Shown piece by piece: positions 9,012 to 17,483 of a stretch of 64,000 bases of DNA. Within the stretch, counting starts at the first letter, position 1. Each line of letters starts with the position of its first letter. The notes below the pieces were generated by a model. That model was given only the letters and a program-made list of their open reading frames with translations. It had not been told where the DNA came from and ran no database searches. Made by a program: the position numbers and the translations under genes. This DNA is from an uncultured Lachnospiraceae bacterium. GTDB taxonomy: Bacteria; Bacillota; Clostridia; Lachnospirales; Lachnospiraceae. The DNA is taken from positions 1 through 64,000 of the forward strand of contig CAJUMV010000015.1 in NCBI GenBank assembly GCA_910587715.1, written 5' to 3'.

Positions 9012-9872
9012 ATGACAAAGAGAAAAAAGATGTCACCCGGACTGATCGTGGTGTATGTGATTTTGATTATTTGGGCGCTGACAACGGTTTATCCCATCAT
9101 CTGGGTCATACAGAACTCATTTAAGGCGAAGAACAAGATTCTGGAAAACTCTTTCGCGCTTCCGTTAGGAGACCTGTTCACGACGGCGAACTTTAGAAAG
9201 GCCTTTGATACGACGGATATTTTCGGGGCGTATAAGACCAGCCTGTTTATTTCCACTATGGTTGCTCTTCTGGTGGTGCTGCTTGCGGGCATGGGCGCCT
9301 ATGCCCTTGCCAGATACAGGTTCCGCAGCTCCAGCCTGATCAATTCCCTTGTGGTAGGCGCGATGATGTTCCCGGCTTTCGCAACGGTCATTTCCGTGTA
9401 CCAGATGGAGTTCAAATGGGGCATCGCAAGCACGGGAAGCTGGTTCCTCAATATGCTGTCGGTAATCCTGCCGCAGATTGCCGGAAACATGGCATTTGCG
9501 ATGGTGGTTCTGACCGGCTATATCAAGGGACTGCCCATAGAGCTTGAGGAGGCGGCTTACATGGAGGGCTGCAACGCGTTCCAGATCTACTTTAAGGTGA
9601 TTATGCCGCTGACAAAGCCCTCTTTCGCGACGGTGGCAATCTTCTCCTTCCTGTGGAGCTACAACGATCTGTTCACCCAGTCCTTCTTCCTGAGAAGACC
9701 GGATATGTACAGTATCACCATGATGCTCAACAACATCAGCGCCAAGGAGGGAACCGACTACGGTCTGATGGCGGCTGTGGTAGCGCTGATCATCGTTCCC
9801 GTCATCATCGTGTACTGCTGTCTGCAGAAGCAGATCATCAAGGGTATGACCGCGGGAGCTGTCAAAGGTTAG
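9012..9872 (+). CDS. ABC transporter permease (MalG/CUT1 type)
   Basis: Second membrane subunit of the importer, 286 aa, six predicted transmembrane segments, starting after TAGGAGGAGGG. The EAA loop reads ELEEAAYMEGCNAFQIYF near residues 178-195. It forms a heterodimer with the preceding permease. One nucleotide after its stop codon begins the first copy of the two-hairpin repeat, so the transporter part of the transcript may end or be processed there. Confidence 0.9.
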   Translation: MTKRKKMSPGLIVVYVILIIWALTTVYPIIWVIQNSFKAKNKILENSFALPLGDLFTTANFRKAFDTTDIFGAYKTSLFISTMVALLVVLLAGMGAYALARYRFRSSSLINSLVVGAMMFPAFATVISVYQMEFKWGIASTGSWFLNMLSVILPQIAGNMAFAMVVLTGYIKGLPIELEEAAYMEGCNAFQIYFKVIMPLTKPSFATVAIFSFLWSYNDLFTQSFFLRRPDMYSITMMLNNISAKEGTDYGLMAAVVALIIVPVIIVYCCLQKQIIKGMTAGAVKG

Positions 9873-9966
9873 AGCGAAAAGAAGTTCTAGCCGCTCACAG
9901 TAATGGCTGTTTCGCGGAGAACTTCTAAGTTTCGCTCAAGAGAATGCTTGAAAAGCAGCATTCTCC
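9873..9966 (+). repeat. Two-hairpin intergenic element, copy 1
   Basis: Module A is a long hairpin: outer stem AGCGAAA (9873-9879) with TTTCGCT (9930-9936), second stem GAAGTTCT (9881-9888) with AGAACTTC (9918-9925), then CCGC/GCGG and ACAG/CTGT in the apical part. Module B is a short hairpin GAGAATGC (9940-9947) with GCATTCTC (9958-9965). The element starts immediately after the permease stop codon. Related copies are at 24297, 27724 and 56387, with different but complementary stem sequences. Confidence 0.85.
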
Positions 9967-10070
9967 GCAATGGATTAAGATTGCATGTGTGGAATAGGAT
10001 AAAAGAACGAATGGACATTTGTGAGGGATTTGGGTATCATGGAATATAGGATACCATGTGGGGGATAGAA

Positions 10071-10889
10071 ATGTACAAAGTGGCAATTATCGATGATGAA
10101 CCATTGATCGTGGAGGGATTGTCTAAGACAATTGCATGGGAGAAATGGAATTGTCAGGTGGCGGGTACGGCAAGCGACGGAACGGAAGGGATGGAGCTGA
10201 TTCGCGAAAAGCGCCCGGATATCGTAATCACGGATATCTGTATGCCGAAGATGGACGGATTGAAAATGATTGCGGGCTTAAAATCGGAATTTCCCGATAT
10301 GCAGCTTATCATCCTGACGGGGTACAGAGAATTTGAGTATGCGAGAAAGGCGATTGAGTTGGGCGTGACCAGATTTCTGTTAATGCCTTCGAAGATGAAT
10401 GAACTGGAGGAGGCGGTCGATGCCGTAACGAAGCGGCTGGAACAGACGCAGATGCCGGTGTTTTCTCTTTCGTCGACGGAGCCAGAAAGCGGGGTGGAGC
10501 CCGCAAAACAGGCGGAGACAGAGGAGGAAAACGGTGAAGCGAACAGCTTTATCGTAAAGAACGCGCTGGAGTACATCAGGGAAAATTCCCGTGAGAAGCT
10601 GCGCCTTTCCGATGTGGCGGATCAGGTGTATGTCAGCCAGTGGCATCTGTCGAAGCTATTAAATAAGCATACCGGAATGACGTTTTCCGATATCTTAAAC
10701 GGTGCCCGCATGGACCAGTCAAAGGAACTGTTAAAAGATCCTTCCTTAAGAATCTGCGATGTAGCGGAGCAGGTGGGATTTCAGGATTTGGCGCATTTCT
10801 CCCGTGTCTTTAAGAAGATGGAAGGAATGTCTGCCGGGGAGTATCGAAATACCCACTGGGGAACGGAACAGAACGGAGGTAGAGTATGA
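10071..10889 (+). CDS. Response regulator, receiver plus AraC-type DNA-binding domain
   Basis: Probable partner of the histidine kinase at 4686, 272 aa. The receiver (1-120) has the acidic pair in IIDDEP and the phosphoacceptor D55 in ITDICMPKMDG. The C-terminal AraC domain (about 165-268) has two helix-turn-helix units, ending in VGFQDLAHFSRVFKK. The start at 10071 has GGGGGAT at good spacing; an upstream ATG (10056) adds five residues without a site. Oddity: the lysine usually found in the (L)KP motif at the end of beta strand 5 is methionine here (FLLMPSK, M105). A short inverted repeat GGTATC/GATACC (10033-10055) overlaps the leader. The stop overlaps nagB by ATGA. Confidence 0.9.
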   Translation: MYKVAIIDDEPLIVEGLSKTIAWEKWNCQVAGTASDGTEGMELIREKRPDIVITDICMPKMDGLKMIAGLKSEFPDMQLIILTGYREFEYARKAIELGVTRFLLMPSKMNELEEAVDAVTKRLEQTQMPVFSLSSTEPESGVEPAKQAETEEENGEANSFIVKNALEYIRENSREKLRLSDVADQVYVSQWHLSKLLNKHTGMTFSDILNGARMDQSKELLKDPSLRICDVAEQVGFQDLAHFSRVFKKMEGMSAGEYRNTHWGTEQNGGRV

Positions 10890-11611
10890 GAGTTTATTGT
10901 GCAGCGGATTATTATCATGCAAGCCGTGTGGCGGCGAATATTATATCAGCGCAGGTAATCATGAAGCCTGATTGTGTGCTCGGGCTGGCGACGGGTTCCA
11001 CGCCTATCGGCACCTACGAGCAGCTCATTTGCTGGTATGAGAAAGGGGATTTGGATTTTTCACAGGTGCACAGCATCAATCTGGATGAATACAGGGGGCT
11101 TTCGCCGGAGAACGACCAGAGCTACCGCTATTTTATGAATACGCATCTGTTTGACAAGATAAATATAGATAAGAAAAATACCTATGTGCCGGACGGGCTG
11201 GAGCCGGATAAGGAAAAGGCGTGCCGGGATTATGAGGAAATCATACACGCTCACGGCGGTGTGGACCTGCAGATTCTGGGGCTCGGGCACAACGGGCATA
11301 TCGGCTTTAATGAGCCGGGCAGCGCTTTTGAGAAGGAGACACATTGTGTTACGCTCACGGAGACGACAAGACAGGCAAATGCCCGTTTCTTCGCTTCCAT
11401 GGATGAGGTGCCCACAGAGGCATATACTATGGGTATCAAATCCATCATGCAGGCGAAGAAGATTGTGGTGATTGTCAGCGGGGAGAGCAAGAATGAGATT
11501 GTGAAGAAGGCTTTCCACGGTCCGATTACGCCGGAGGTGCCGGCATCTGTATTACAGCTTCACAATGATGTGATTCTGGTGGGTGACGAGGCGGCGCTGG
11601 CGGGCTTCTAG
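10886..11611 (+). CDS. nagB: Glucosamine-6-phosphate deaminase
   Basis: Converts glucosamine-6-phosphate to fructose-6-phosphate and ammonia, the last step of amino-sugar breakdown. At 241 aa it has the length of the short Firmicutes enzymes. Visible active-site features are the phosphate loop LATGSTP at 34-40, D67 in NLDEYRG, and the GHNGHIGFNEP loop with H138 and E143. The asparagine before GH, where E. coli has aspartate, is also found in Bacillus NagB. The start codon overlaps the stop of the response regulator gene (ATGA), and nagA follows after 17 nt, so the three are translationally linked. Confidence 0.95.
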   Translation: MRVYCAADYYHASRVAANIISAQVIMKPDCVLGLATGSTPIGTYEQLICWYEKGDLDFSQVHSINLDEYRGLSPENDQSYRYFMNTHLFDKINIDKKNTYVPDGLEPDKEKACRDYEEIIHAHGGVDLQILGLGHNGHIGFNEPGSAFEKETHCVTLTETTRQANARFFASMDEVPTEAYTMGIKSIMQAKKIVVIVSGESKNEIVKKAFHGPITPEVPASVLQLHNDVILVGDEAALAGF

Positions 11612-11628
11612 GGAAAGGAGTGGATGAA

Positions 11629-12786
11629 ATGCGAGTACTCAGAGGAATGGTTTACACGGACAGGATGTGTTTTGAACCGGGCGAGGTTGTGATAGACGGG
11701 GAGCAGATTGAGAAAGTGGAGCAGTGTGATGCAGGCGCGCTTACGGAGAAAGAGACGCGGACCTACATTCTTCCGGGATTGGTTGACATCCACTTCCACG
11801 GCTGTGCGGGGTATGATTTCTGCGACGGTACGGCGGAGGCTGTGCGCGCTATCGCTTCTTACGAGATGACCCATGGCACGACCACAATCTGTCCGGCTAC
11901 CATGACGCTTTCCGAGGAGCAGCTTTTAGAGATTTGTGCGGCGGGTGCGGCGGCGGAGACGGAAGTCCTGCCGGAAGGAATCCCTGTGAAGGATGTGCTG
12001 CGGGGCATCTATCTGGAAGGACCGTTTATCTCCATGGAGAAAAAGGGGGCGCAGAATCCGGCTTATATACACAAGCCGGACCTTGCCATGCTGAGAAAGC
12101 TGCAGCAGGCGGCAAAAGGGATGATCCGCATGGCGGTTGTCGCACCGGAAACGGAGGGCGCCATGGAGTTAATCAGGGAAGGGGCGGGAGAGTTCCGCTT
12201 TTCCATCGCCCACACCTGCGCCGACTATGAGACCGCAAAGGAAGCGATGGAAGCGGGAGCGCACCATGTGACACATCTGTACAATGCGATGCCGCCTTTT
12301 ACCCACAGGAAACCAGGCGTCATCGGCGCGGCGGCGGAGAACGAGGAAACAAGAGTAGAGCTGATCTGCGACGGCATTCACATCCATCCGTGTGTGGTGA
12401 AGAGCACGTTCAAGCTGTTCGGAGCGGAGCGGATGGTTTTAATCAGCGACAGCATGATGGCGACAGGCATGGAGGACGGGGAGTACGCGCTGGGCGGTCA
12501 GCCGGTAATTGTCAAAGGCAACCGGGCGTTATTAAAAGACGGCACCATTGCGGGCAGTGCCACGAATCTGTATGACTGTATGAGAACGGCGATTCAGATG
12601 GGTGTTCCCAAAGAGGAGGCAGTCAGGGCGGCTACGCGCAATCCGGCGGAGGCGGTCGGGCTTTCCGAAGAGTGCGGTGTGCTTCGTTCGGGACGGCGTG
12701 CGGATATCCTGCTGGCAGACGGGGATTTTGCCCTTCTTGAAGTGATTAAGTCGGGACGCGCGGTGAAGAGCGCGGCGCAGGAATAA
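11629..12786 (+). CDS. nagA: N-acetylglucosamine-6-phosphate deacetylase
   Basis: Removes acetate from GlcNAc-6-phosphate to give glucosamine-6-phosphate for NagB. The 385-aa amidohydrolase shows the HxH motif at H55/H57, the metal-binding E130 in YLEGPFIS, H195 in IAHTCADYE, H216 in HVTHLYNAMPP and the catalytic D274 in ISDSMMATG. The start at ATG 11629 has AAAGGAG 8 nt upstream; a GTG at 11620 overlaps that site and is less likely. It ends the catabolic gene cluster; the next gene has its own promoter. Confidence 0.95.
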   Translation: MRVLRGMVYTDRMCFEPGEVVIDGEQIEKVEQCDAGALTEKETRTYILPGLVDIHFHGCAGYDFCDGTAEAVRAIASYEMTHGTTTICPATMTLSEEQLLEICAAGAAAETEVLPEGIPVKDVLRGIYLEGPFISMEKKGAQNPAYIHKPDLAMLRKLQQAAKGMIRMAVVAPETEGAMELIREGAGEFRFSIAHTCADYETAKEAMEAGAHHVTHLYNAMPPFTHRKPGVIGAAAENEETRVELICDGIHIHPCVVKSTFKLFGAERMVLISDSMMATGMEDGEYALGGQPVIVKGNRALLKDGTIAGSATNLYDCMRTAIQMGVPKEEAVRAATRNPAEAVGLSEECGVLRSGRRADILLADGDFALLEVIKSGRAVKSAAQE

Positions 12787-12794
12787 ATAGCTAA

Positions 12795-12823
12795 TTTACT
12801 TTTCGGATGCGGTATGATACAAT
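12795..12823 (+). promoter_or_regulatory. Promoter of the GerMN lipoprotein gene
   Basis: TTTACT (12795-12800) and TACAAT (12818-12823) are 17 bp apart, and TGA directly before the -10 box gives an extended -10. It separates this gene from the nag cluster. Confidence 0.65.
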
Positions 12824-12861
12824 AAAGCGATTCAGAGGATCTGCATTCGGGGAGGAAATGT

Positions 12862-13566
12862 ATGAAAAGGAGAAACATGGCGGCGCTTGCGCTTCTGGCT
12901 GTCATGCTGTTGACGGCGTGCGGCAGGGCTGCGGATGCGGTGGTGACGACGGAGGAGATGGTCGTGCCGGAAATGTCTTCGAAGGATTTGCTGGTTAATT
13001 CTTTGGAATATCTGCTGGAGGATGAGACGGGAGAGGAAGCCGGGGAAGAAACGGCACAGACGGAGGAGACAGAAAAGGAAGCGGTCACGGAGGATGACGG
13101 GGCAGAGGACGAGAAGGCGACTGTCATCTGTTACGGAAAGGATATGGATTCCGGTCTGCTAGAGGAAGTAATTACAGCGGAAGAGATTACGCCGGATGTA
13201 CTTTTGAATGCGCTGGCGAGACATAATATAGTGCCCCTTCTGAACACGAAGGCGCTTTCTATGGAGGAGAGGGAAGAGGATGGGCGCAAGCTCATTTATC
13301 TGGACCTTTCAGGGAGTTTTCGGGAATATTTGATGACCATGTCTATGGAAGCGGAGTGCATTATCATGTCTTCCCTGGTCAACACGTTTACTGCCAACTA
13401 TCACGCTGACGCGATGTATATAATGGTGGAGGGAGAGACGCTTGTCACCTCCCACGCAGCGTATACGGAAGCGCTGCCCGACTATACGCCCGGGGAGCTG
13501 ATGACTTATCTGACAGCTTTGCAGGACGGAGGGGAAGAGGACGCGGCAGCGCCGGAAGAAGAGTAG
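12862..13566 (+). CDS. GerMN-domain lipoprotein
   Basis: A 234-aa predicted lipoprotein with signal peptide and lipobox LLTAC (C20). A long acidic linker follows (about 45-95), then a domain resembling GerMN, the spore-germination/sporulation domain found in B. subtilis GerM and LpqB-like proteins, visible in LIYLDLSGSFREYL and the following Asn/Ala-rich helix. GerMN proteins often localise to the forespore envelope or cell wall; the precise role here is not known. It starts after GGGGAGGAAATGT and is followed by the DUF4125 gene after 28 nt. The C-terminus is again acidic (DGGEEDAAAPEEE). Confidence 0.7.
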   Translation: MKRRNMAALALLAVMLLTACGRAADAVVTTEEMVVPEMSSKDLLVNSLEYLLEDETGEEAGEETAQTEETEKEAVTEDDGAEDEKATVICYGKDMDSGLLEEVITAEEITPDVLLNALARHNIVPLLNTKALSMEEREEDGRKLIYLDLSGSFREYLMTMSMEAECIIMSSLVNTFTANYHADAMYIMVEGETLVTSHAAYTEALPDYTPGELMTYLTALQDGGEEDAAAPEEE

Positions 13567-13594
13567 GCGGCAGGCGAAAAGGAGGCGGCGTATC

Positions 13595-14221
13595 ATGGCA
13601 CAGGTCAGTGAACGGGAGCAGTTGATATTTGATATTGCGCAGATGGAGTGGGAATTGTTCCAGCAGGTCTACAATACGGGCGGCAGGGCTTCCTGTCAGG
13701 ATGACCCGGACACCTTCTTTAAAATGCGCATGAGTCAGTGGATGGTTTACTCCGACGAGGTGCTTTTAAGCTATCAGGCGGACTGCCGGGACGCAGTGAG
13801 AGAGGGCAGAAACCCGATTTTTGAGAAGTACGGCTTTATGATGGAAAGCACTTATCCGGAGGAGTATGAGGAGATTAAGGGACATCTTCCCGACGTCTCC
13901 GAAAAGAAAGAGATTGCGGAGCGGATCATAGCGGTCAATCTGGCGTGGGATAAGCAGATGGCGGAAGAGTACCCGAACCTGCGAAAGCGCGGCAGGGTGG
14001 CAACTACCGCGGAGGATGGCATTATGGCGGGTTCTTCCATGGAGAGCTATCTGCGCGGCGAGCTTTACACGTATTCCATGCGGACACTTAACCTGATCTG
14101 GAAGGAGACGGCGGAAGCAAAAGAAAGGGGCGAGAGTTTGCTAAAGCAGACTATCGCCAATGAAACCGCGTTTTACGGCTACCAGTCTTTAGAGGACGCG
14201 GAAGCAAGGTACAATAAATAA
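13595..14221 (+). CDS. DUF4125 family protein
   Basis: A soluble 208-aa protein of the type annotated DUF4125 in Lachnospiraceae. The N-terminal segment DIAQMEWELFQQVYNTGG, followed by RASCQDDPDTFFKMR, is the recognisable part. No signal peptide or membrane segment is seen, and no catalytic motif is obvious. The start has AAAGGAGG 10 nt upstream. It probably shares a transcript with the GerMN lipoprotein gene. The function is unknown. Confidence 0.7.
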   Translation: MAQVSEREQLIFDIAQMEWELFQQVYNTGGRASCQDDPDTFFKMRMSQWMVYSDEVLLSYQADCRDAVREGRNPIFEKYGFMMESTYPEEYEEIKGHLPDVSEKKEIAERIIAVNLAWDKQMAEEYPNLRKRGRVATTAEDGIMAGSSMESYLRGELYTYSMRTLNLIWKETAEAKERGESLLKQTIANETAFYGYQSLEDAEARYNK

Positions 14222-14225
14222 GCAC

Positions 14226-14930
14226 TCAGAAGTGAAGGCGTCTGCGCACCTCGTTGCGCAGGCGCTTTTTTACGAGAATCGTGACGAGCGCCACGTCGAT
14301 GATAACGCAGACGGTCAGTACCACGGCGGACCATGTAAGCCGCAGCGGAGACAGGAGCATACGGCGAATCATCAGCTCCAGTGCGGTACAGAACAGGGGA
14401 ATCTCGATAAACAGGCATAACGCGCCTGAAAGAATCGTAAAGGGCACTTTTTTTGCAAGTAAAGTAAAGACTTCCATGCCCAGCGTCACAAGGGCGACGA
14501 TGGGCAGCCCCAGCTCCCAGAACCATGCGGTGGAGGGGGTAAGATAGGCAATCATGTACAGATATACCGCCACCGCCATGCCGTCCGCAAACAGGGAGAC
14601 GAAGGGCGGCATTTTGCTGTAGAAAACCGCCGGGAAGGTAAACACAAACAGGCAGATGCAGATGCCGATGACCAGAAGAGACCAGAGGGAACGGTCGAAT
14701 ACCAGCAGGTTTAACAGCAGGCAGGTGGCGCCCGTGGCGGTCAGCACGACGGAGAGCAGGATGCCGAGGTCTTTTCTCTTGACGACCTCCACCTGTCCTT
14801 TGTTGACGGGATAGGGGGAAGGCGGAAACGCTTTTCCCGCTTCGAGTGGGTTGATAACCGGCGTGTGGCATAACGGACATTCCCGCAGGGACGCCTCCAG
14901 CTCCACACCGCAGTTTACGCAGTATGACAT
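14226..14930 (-). CDS. Zinc-ribbon membrane protein (DUF6320-like)
   Basis: A 234-aa protein with an N-terminal zinc ribbon (C4, C7, C18, C21) followed by about six transmembrane segments between residues 55 and 215 and a basic C-terminus. The function is unknown. In Lachnospiraceae such proteins often sit beside an HHxxxDG acyltransferase, as here: the acyltransferase gene lies 67 nt upstream on the same strand. A role in the same envelope or lipid modification is plausible but only inferred from position. The 3' end is convergent with the DUF4125 gene, with 4 nt between stop codons. Confidence 0.6.
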   Translation of the reverse strand: MSYCVNCGVELEASLRECPLCHTPVINPLEAGKAFPPSPYPVNKGQVEVVKRKDLGILLSVVLTATGATCLLLNLLVFDRSLWSLLVIGICICLFVFTFPAVFYSKMPPFVSLFADGMAVAVYLYMIAYLTPSTAWFWELGLPIVALVTLGMEVFTLLAKKVPFTILSGALCLFIEIPLFCTALELMIRRMLLSPLRLTWSAVVLTVCVIIDVALVTILVKKRLRNEVRRRLHF

Positions 14931-14997
14931 AGCTTGTCCTTTCTTAAATCAAGATTTATATACGTTTTGACCAGATTTTTCGGCTTGATAACGAGCG

Positions 14998-16329
14998 TTA
15001 TAATGCTTCGGAAGAGCGGTTGCTCTCTATCTTTACATGGATGCCGTCCTGCACCAGCTTGCGGAAGAAATGCCGTTCCACGTCGCTTTCCACGATACTG
15101 CTGGCGAAGTTGATGGTCAGGATATCTTCAAAGCTGATGATGGCACAGTTGGTACGGGAGGAAAAGGGCTGTCCCATGTAGATGTCGAAACGGTCGATAA
15201 ACGGCTTCATATCCTCCGGCACCGCCAGCGCGCCCATGTTGGTCAGCCCGGCGGAGGAATTTTTGTCCTGCACGCGGGTGTAGAAGGTGCGCACCACAAA
15301 ATCTTTGATAAAAAGCGGTACGATACGGATTAAGAAGTTGTGTTTGGTGGCGGCGTTGGTGGTGATATCGCCGCGTAAGAATTTTTCGTTGATATAATAA
15401 CGCATGAAATTGTGTACCTGCGTAACGATTTCCTCAAACGTGTACTCACCGAGACGGGGGTCGATGGACGGGTATACCATGGTGATAAAATTGCGCAGGG
15501 TCTTTGAGGGAAAGAAACGGCGCAGGTTCACGGGCATGGCAATCCGCACGGGTTTATAGGTCAGATGAAACTCCTGCTGCTGCTTTTGAAGCAGGGCATA
15601 GAGCAGCACGGCGTTTAAATATTCGGTGATGGTAGCGCCGTATTTTTTTGCTGTCGCCATGACTTCTTTTACGGACAAAACTCCGTTTACGATGTTCAGC
15701 GTATAAAACGGCTCTTTAGTGCCGCGGACGCGGTAGGTTTTTTCTGCCGGACGCGGCGGCTTGACTTTCGCCGTGGCATAGCGCATGTAGGAGTCTTCCA
15801 GCTCGCCCGGATCAGGCTCCTCATCCAGCTTTAGTACAAAGCCGCCGGGGGCTATTTTGTGCCCCAGAAGCTCGAGATATACGGCGGTCAGCGTCTGCAA
15901 AAGGCTCATGCCGCCGGTGCCGTCGCCGAGACAGTGATGCGCTTCCAGAGAAATGCGGCTGTCGTAGTAGTATATCCTGATAAGATAACGGTGGTTACTC
16001 TTAAAATGCATGGGCATACAGGGGTTTTTGATATCTTCCTGCACGAAGGGACCGGGGCGGTTGTTTGGTTCCAGATACCGCCAGAACAGCCCTTTGCGGA
16101 TCGCCACCTTGTAGGTGGGGAAGCGGGGCAGCGTAAGGTTTAATGCCTGCTGCAAAAGGGCAGGGTCCACAGGCTCCTTCAATTTCACGCTCAGACGGTA
16201 CACCGAGGAAAAATCCCGCCTTTGCAGGGTGGGATAAACGGTGGCTGACAAATCCAGCTTATACCAGACGTCTTTTTTGCTCCGGAGAGCCGGTTTATTT
16301 ACTTGTTTTTTCGGTAAATGTCTGTACAT
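14998..16329 (-). CDS. Condensation-domain-like acyltransferase (HHxxxDG)
   Basis: A 443-aa soluble protein of the CoA-dependent acyltransferase superfamily, which includes alcohol acetyltransferases, PapA-type enzymes and NRPS condensation domains. The catalytic motif is HHCLGDG at 131-137, with H132 the expected base and D136 structural. It has no carrier-protein domain, so it likely uses acyl-CoA or a free carrier protein and an alcohol or amine acceptor. The substrate is unknown. ATG 16329 is taken as start; a TTG six codons upstream is possible. It is followed by the zinc-ribbon membrane protein and lies divergent from an esterase gene, suggesting an acylation/deacylation pair. Confidence 0.7.
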   Translation of the reverse strand: MYRHLPKKQVNKPALRSKKDVWYKLDLSATVYPTLQRRDFSSVYRLSVKLKEPVDPALLQQALNLTLPRFPTYKVAIRKGLFWRYLEPNNRPGPFVQEDIKNPCMPMHFKSNHRYLIRIYYYDSRISLEAHHCLGDGTGGMSLLQTLTAVYLELLGHKIAPGGFVLKLDEEPDPGELEDSYMRYATAKVKPPRPAEKTYRVRGTKEPFYTLNIVNGVLSVKEVMATAKKYGATITEYLNAVLLYALLQKQQQEFHLTYKPVRIAMPVNLRRFFPSKTLRNFITMVYPSIDPRLGEYTFEEIVTQVHNFMRYYINEKFLRGDITTNAATKHNFLIRIVPLFIKDFVVRTFYTRVQDKNSSAGLTNMGALAVPEDMKPFIDRFDIYMGQPFSSRTNCAIISFEDILTINFASSIVESDVERHFFRKLVQDGIHVKIESNRSSEAL

Positions 16330-16335
16330 GGAATA

Positions 16336-16369
16336 AGTATACCACAAATTCCCTTATTTATGGTAAAAT
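16336..16369. promoter_or_regulatory. Divergent promoter region, acyltransferase / esterase
   Basis: On the plus strand TGGTAAAAT at 16361-16369 is an extended -10 box for the esterase. On the minus strand TATACT at 16341-16336 could be the -10 of the acyltransferase gene, but it lies only 6 nt before ATG 16329, so its start would be nearly leaderless. No good -35 box was found for either. Confidence 0.4.
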
Positions 16370-16433
16370 TGTTGCATATTAGGGAGCGCGCGGCAAAATG
16401 GAGCTGCGCAAAAGCGCAGGGAACGGAGGAAAT

Positions 16434-17351
16434 ATGGGAAAGACGGATAAAAAGAACGCCGGTCTGATGAACCTGATCAAGCGGATGCACGGTGTGGTGG
16501 AGAATGTGGATATCGAGAAGCACCGCCAGTCGCAGGATCATTTCGGCGCCCTTCTGGGGAACAGCAGGGATGTGATTGTGGAGGATGTGGAGATCGCCGC
16601 CCGCGGGGAGGGCAGCGGCACGATTCATGGAGAGTGGATTACGGTAAACCGGGCGCATATGAAGAAATATATCATTCTGTACTGTCATGGCGGCGGTTAT
16701 TCCACGGGCAGCAGCCTCTATGCCAGAACGCTGACGACGAAGCTGGCGTCCTCCACGTCCATGGACGTGCTCAGCTTCGATTACAGGCTGGCGCCCGAGA
16801 ACCCCTATCCGGCGGCGACGCAGGACGCCATGCAGGTATGGGATTATCTGATGCTTTTGGGGTACGGCGCGAGGGATGTGATTCTGGCGGGGGATTCCGC
16901 GGGCGGAAATCTGGCGCTCTCCCTGTGCTTGAAGCTAAAGAGCGAGGAGCGGCTGATGCCGAGAGGACTTGTGCTCATGTCACCGTGGACGGATCTGACA
17001 GCTTCCGGAAAGTCCCATGTGACCAAGGCGGAGATTGACCCTGTGCTGAACGCGGGCTACTTGGAACAGATGATAGAAAATTACGCGGCGGGGCAGGAGC
17101 TGACAGACCCGCTGATCTCCCCGTTGTTCGGGGATTACGAGGGGTTTCCGCCCACATATATCCAGGTGGGCAGCAACGAAATCCTGCAAGATGACGCGGC
17201 GCTTCTCTATAAAAAGCTGTTAAAGGATAATGTCAGCGTGAAGATGGACGTATTTAAAGGGATGTGGCATGTGTTCCAGATGTCGCCCTTCAAGACCGCC
17301 TATGAGGCGATGGATAAGAATGCGGAGTTTATTTATGATATCTGCCGTTGA
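16434..17351 (+). CDS. Alpha/beta-hydrolase, hormone-sensitive-lipase type esterase
   Basis: A 305-aa cytoplasmic esterase of the HSL (carboxylesterase family IV) group. The oxyanion-hole motif HGGG is at 85-88 and the nucleophile elbow GDSAGG puts the serine at S155. A histidine in MWHVFQM near residue 281 and an aspartate before it complete the likely triad. ATG 16434 is preferred because CGGAGGAA directly precedes it; the frame is open to 16398. It is divergent from the acyltransferase gene, which may act on the same ester chemistry, by inference. The substrate is unknown. Confidence 0.8.
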   Translation: MGKTDKKNAGLMNLIKRMHGVVENVDIEKHRQSQDHFGALLGNSRDVIVEDVEIAARGEGSGTIHGEWITVNRAHMKKYIILYCHGGGYSTGSSLYARTLTTKLASSTSMDVLSFDYRLAPENPYPAATQDAMQVWDYLMLLGYGARDVILAGDSAGGNLALSLCLKLKSEERLMPRGLVLMSPWTDLTASGKSHVTKAEIDPVLNAGYLEQMIENYAAGQELTDPLISPLFGDYEGFPPTYIQVGSNEILQDDAALLYKKLLKDNVSVKMDVFKGMWHVFQMSPFKTAYEAMDKNAEFIYDICR

Positions 17352-17483
17352 CATGGCGGGATGATGTTAAGTCTGTTCGCAGGTATGGACTCTGAATTAA
17401 TGAAAATAAAAAAAGGATTACGGCGTTTTAGGGCGAATAATAGTAGTAGGACGGTTGGTTTTTAGAAAAAGAAAGGCACAGCC

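Noticed and set aside
9940..9970. Module B of the two-hairpin element as a simple intrinsic terminator
   Set aside because: None of the four copies has a T tract after the stem, and module A precedes it every time; the pair is treated as one element of unknown role.
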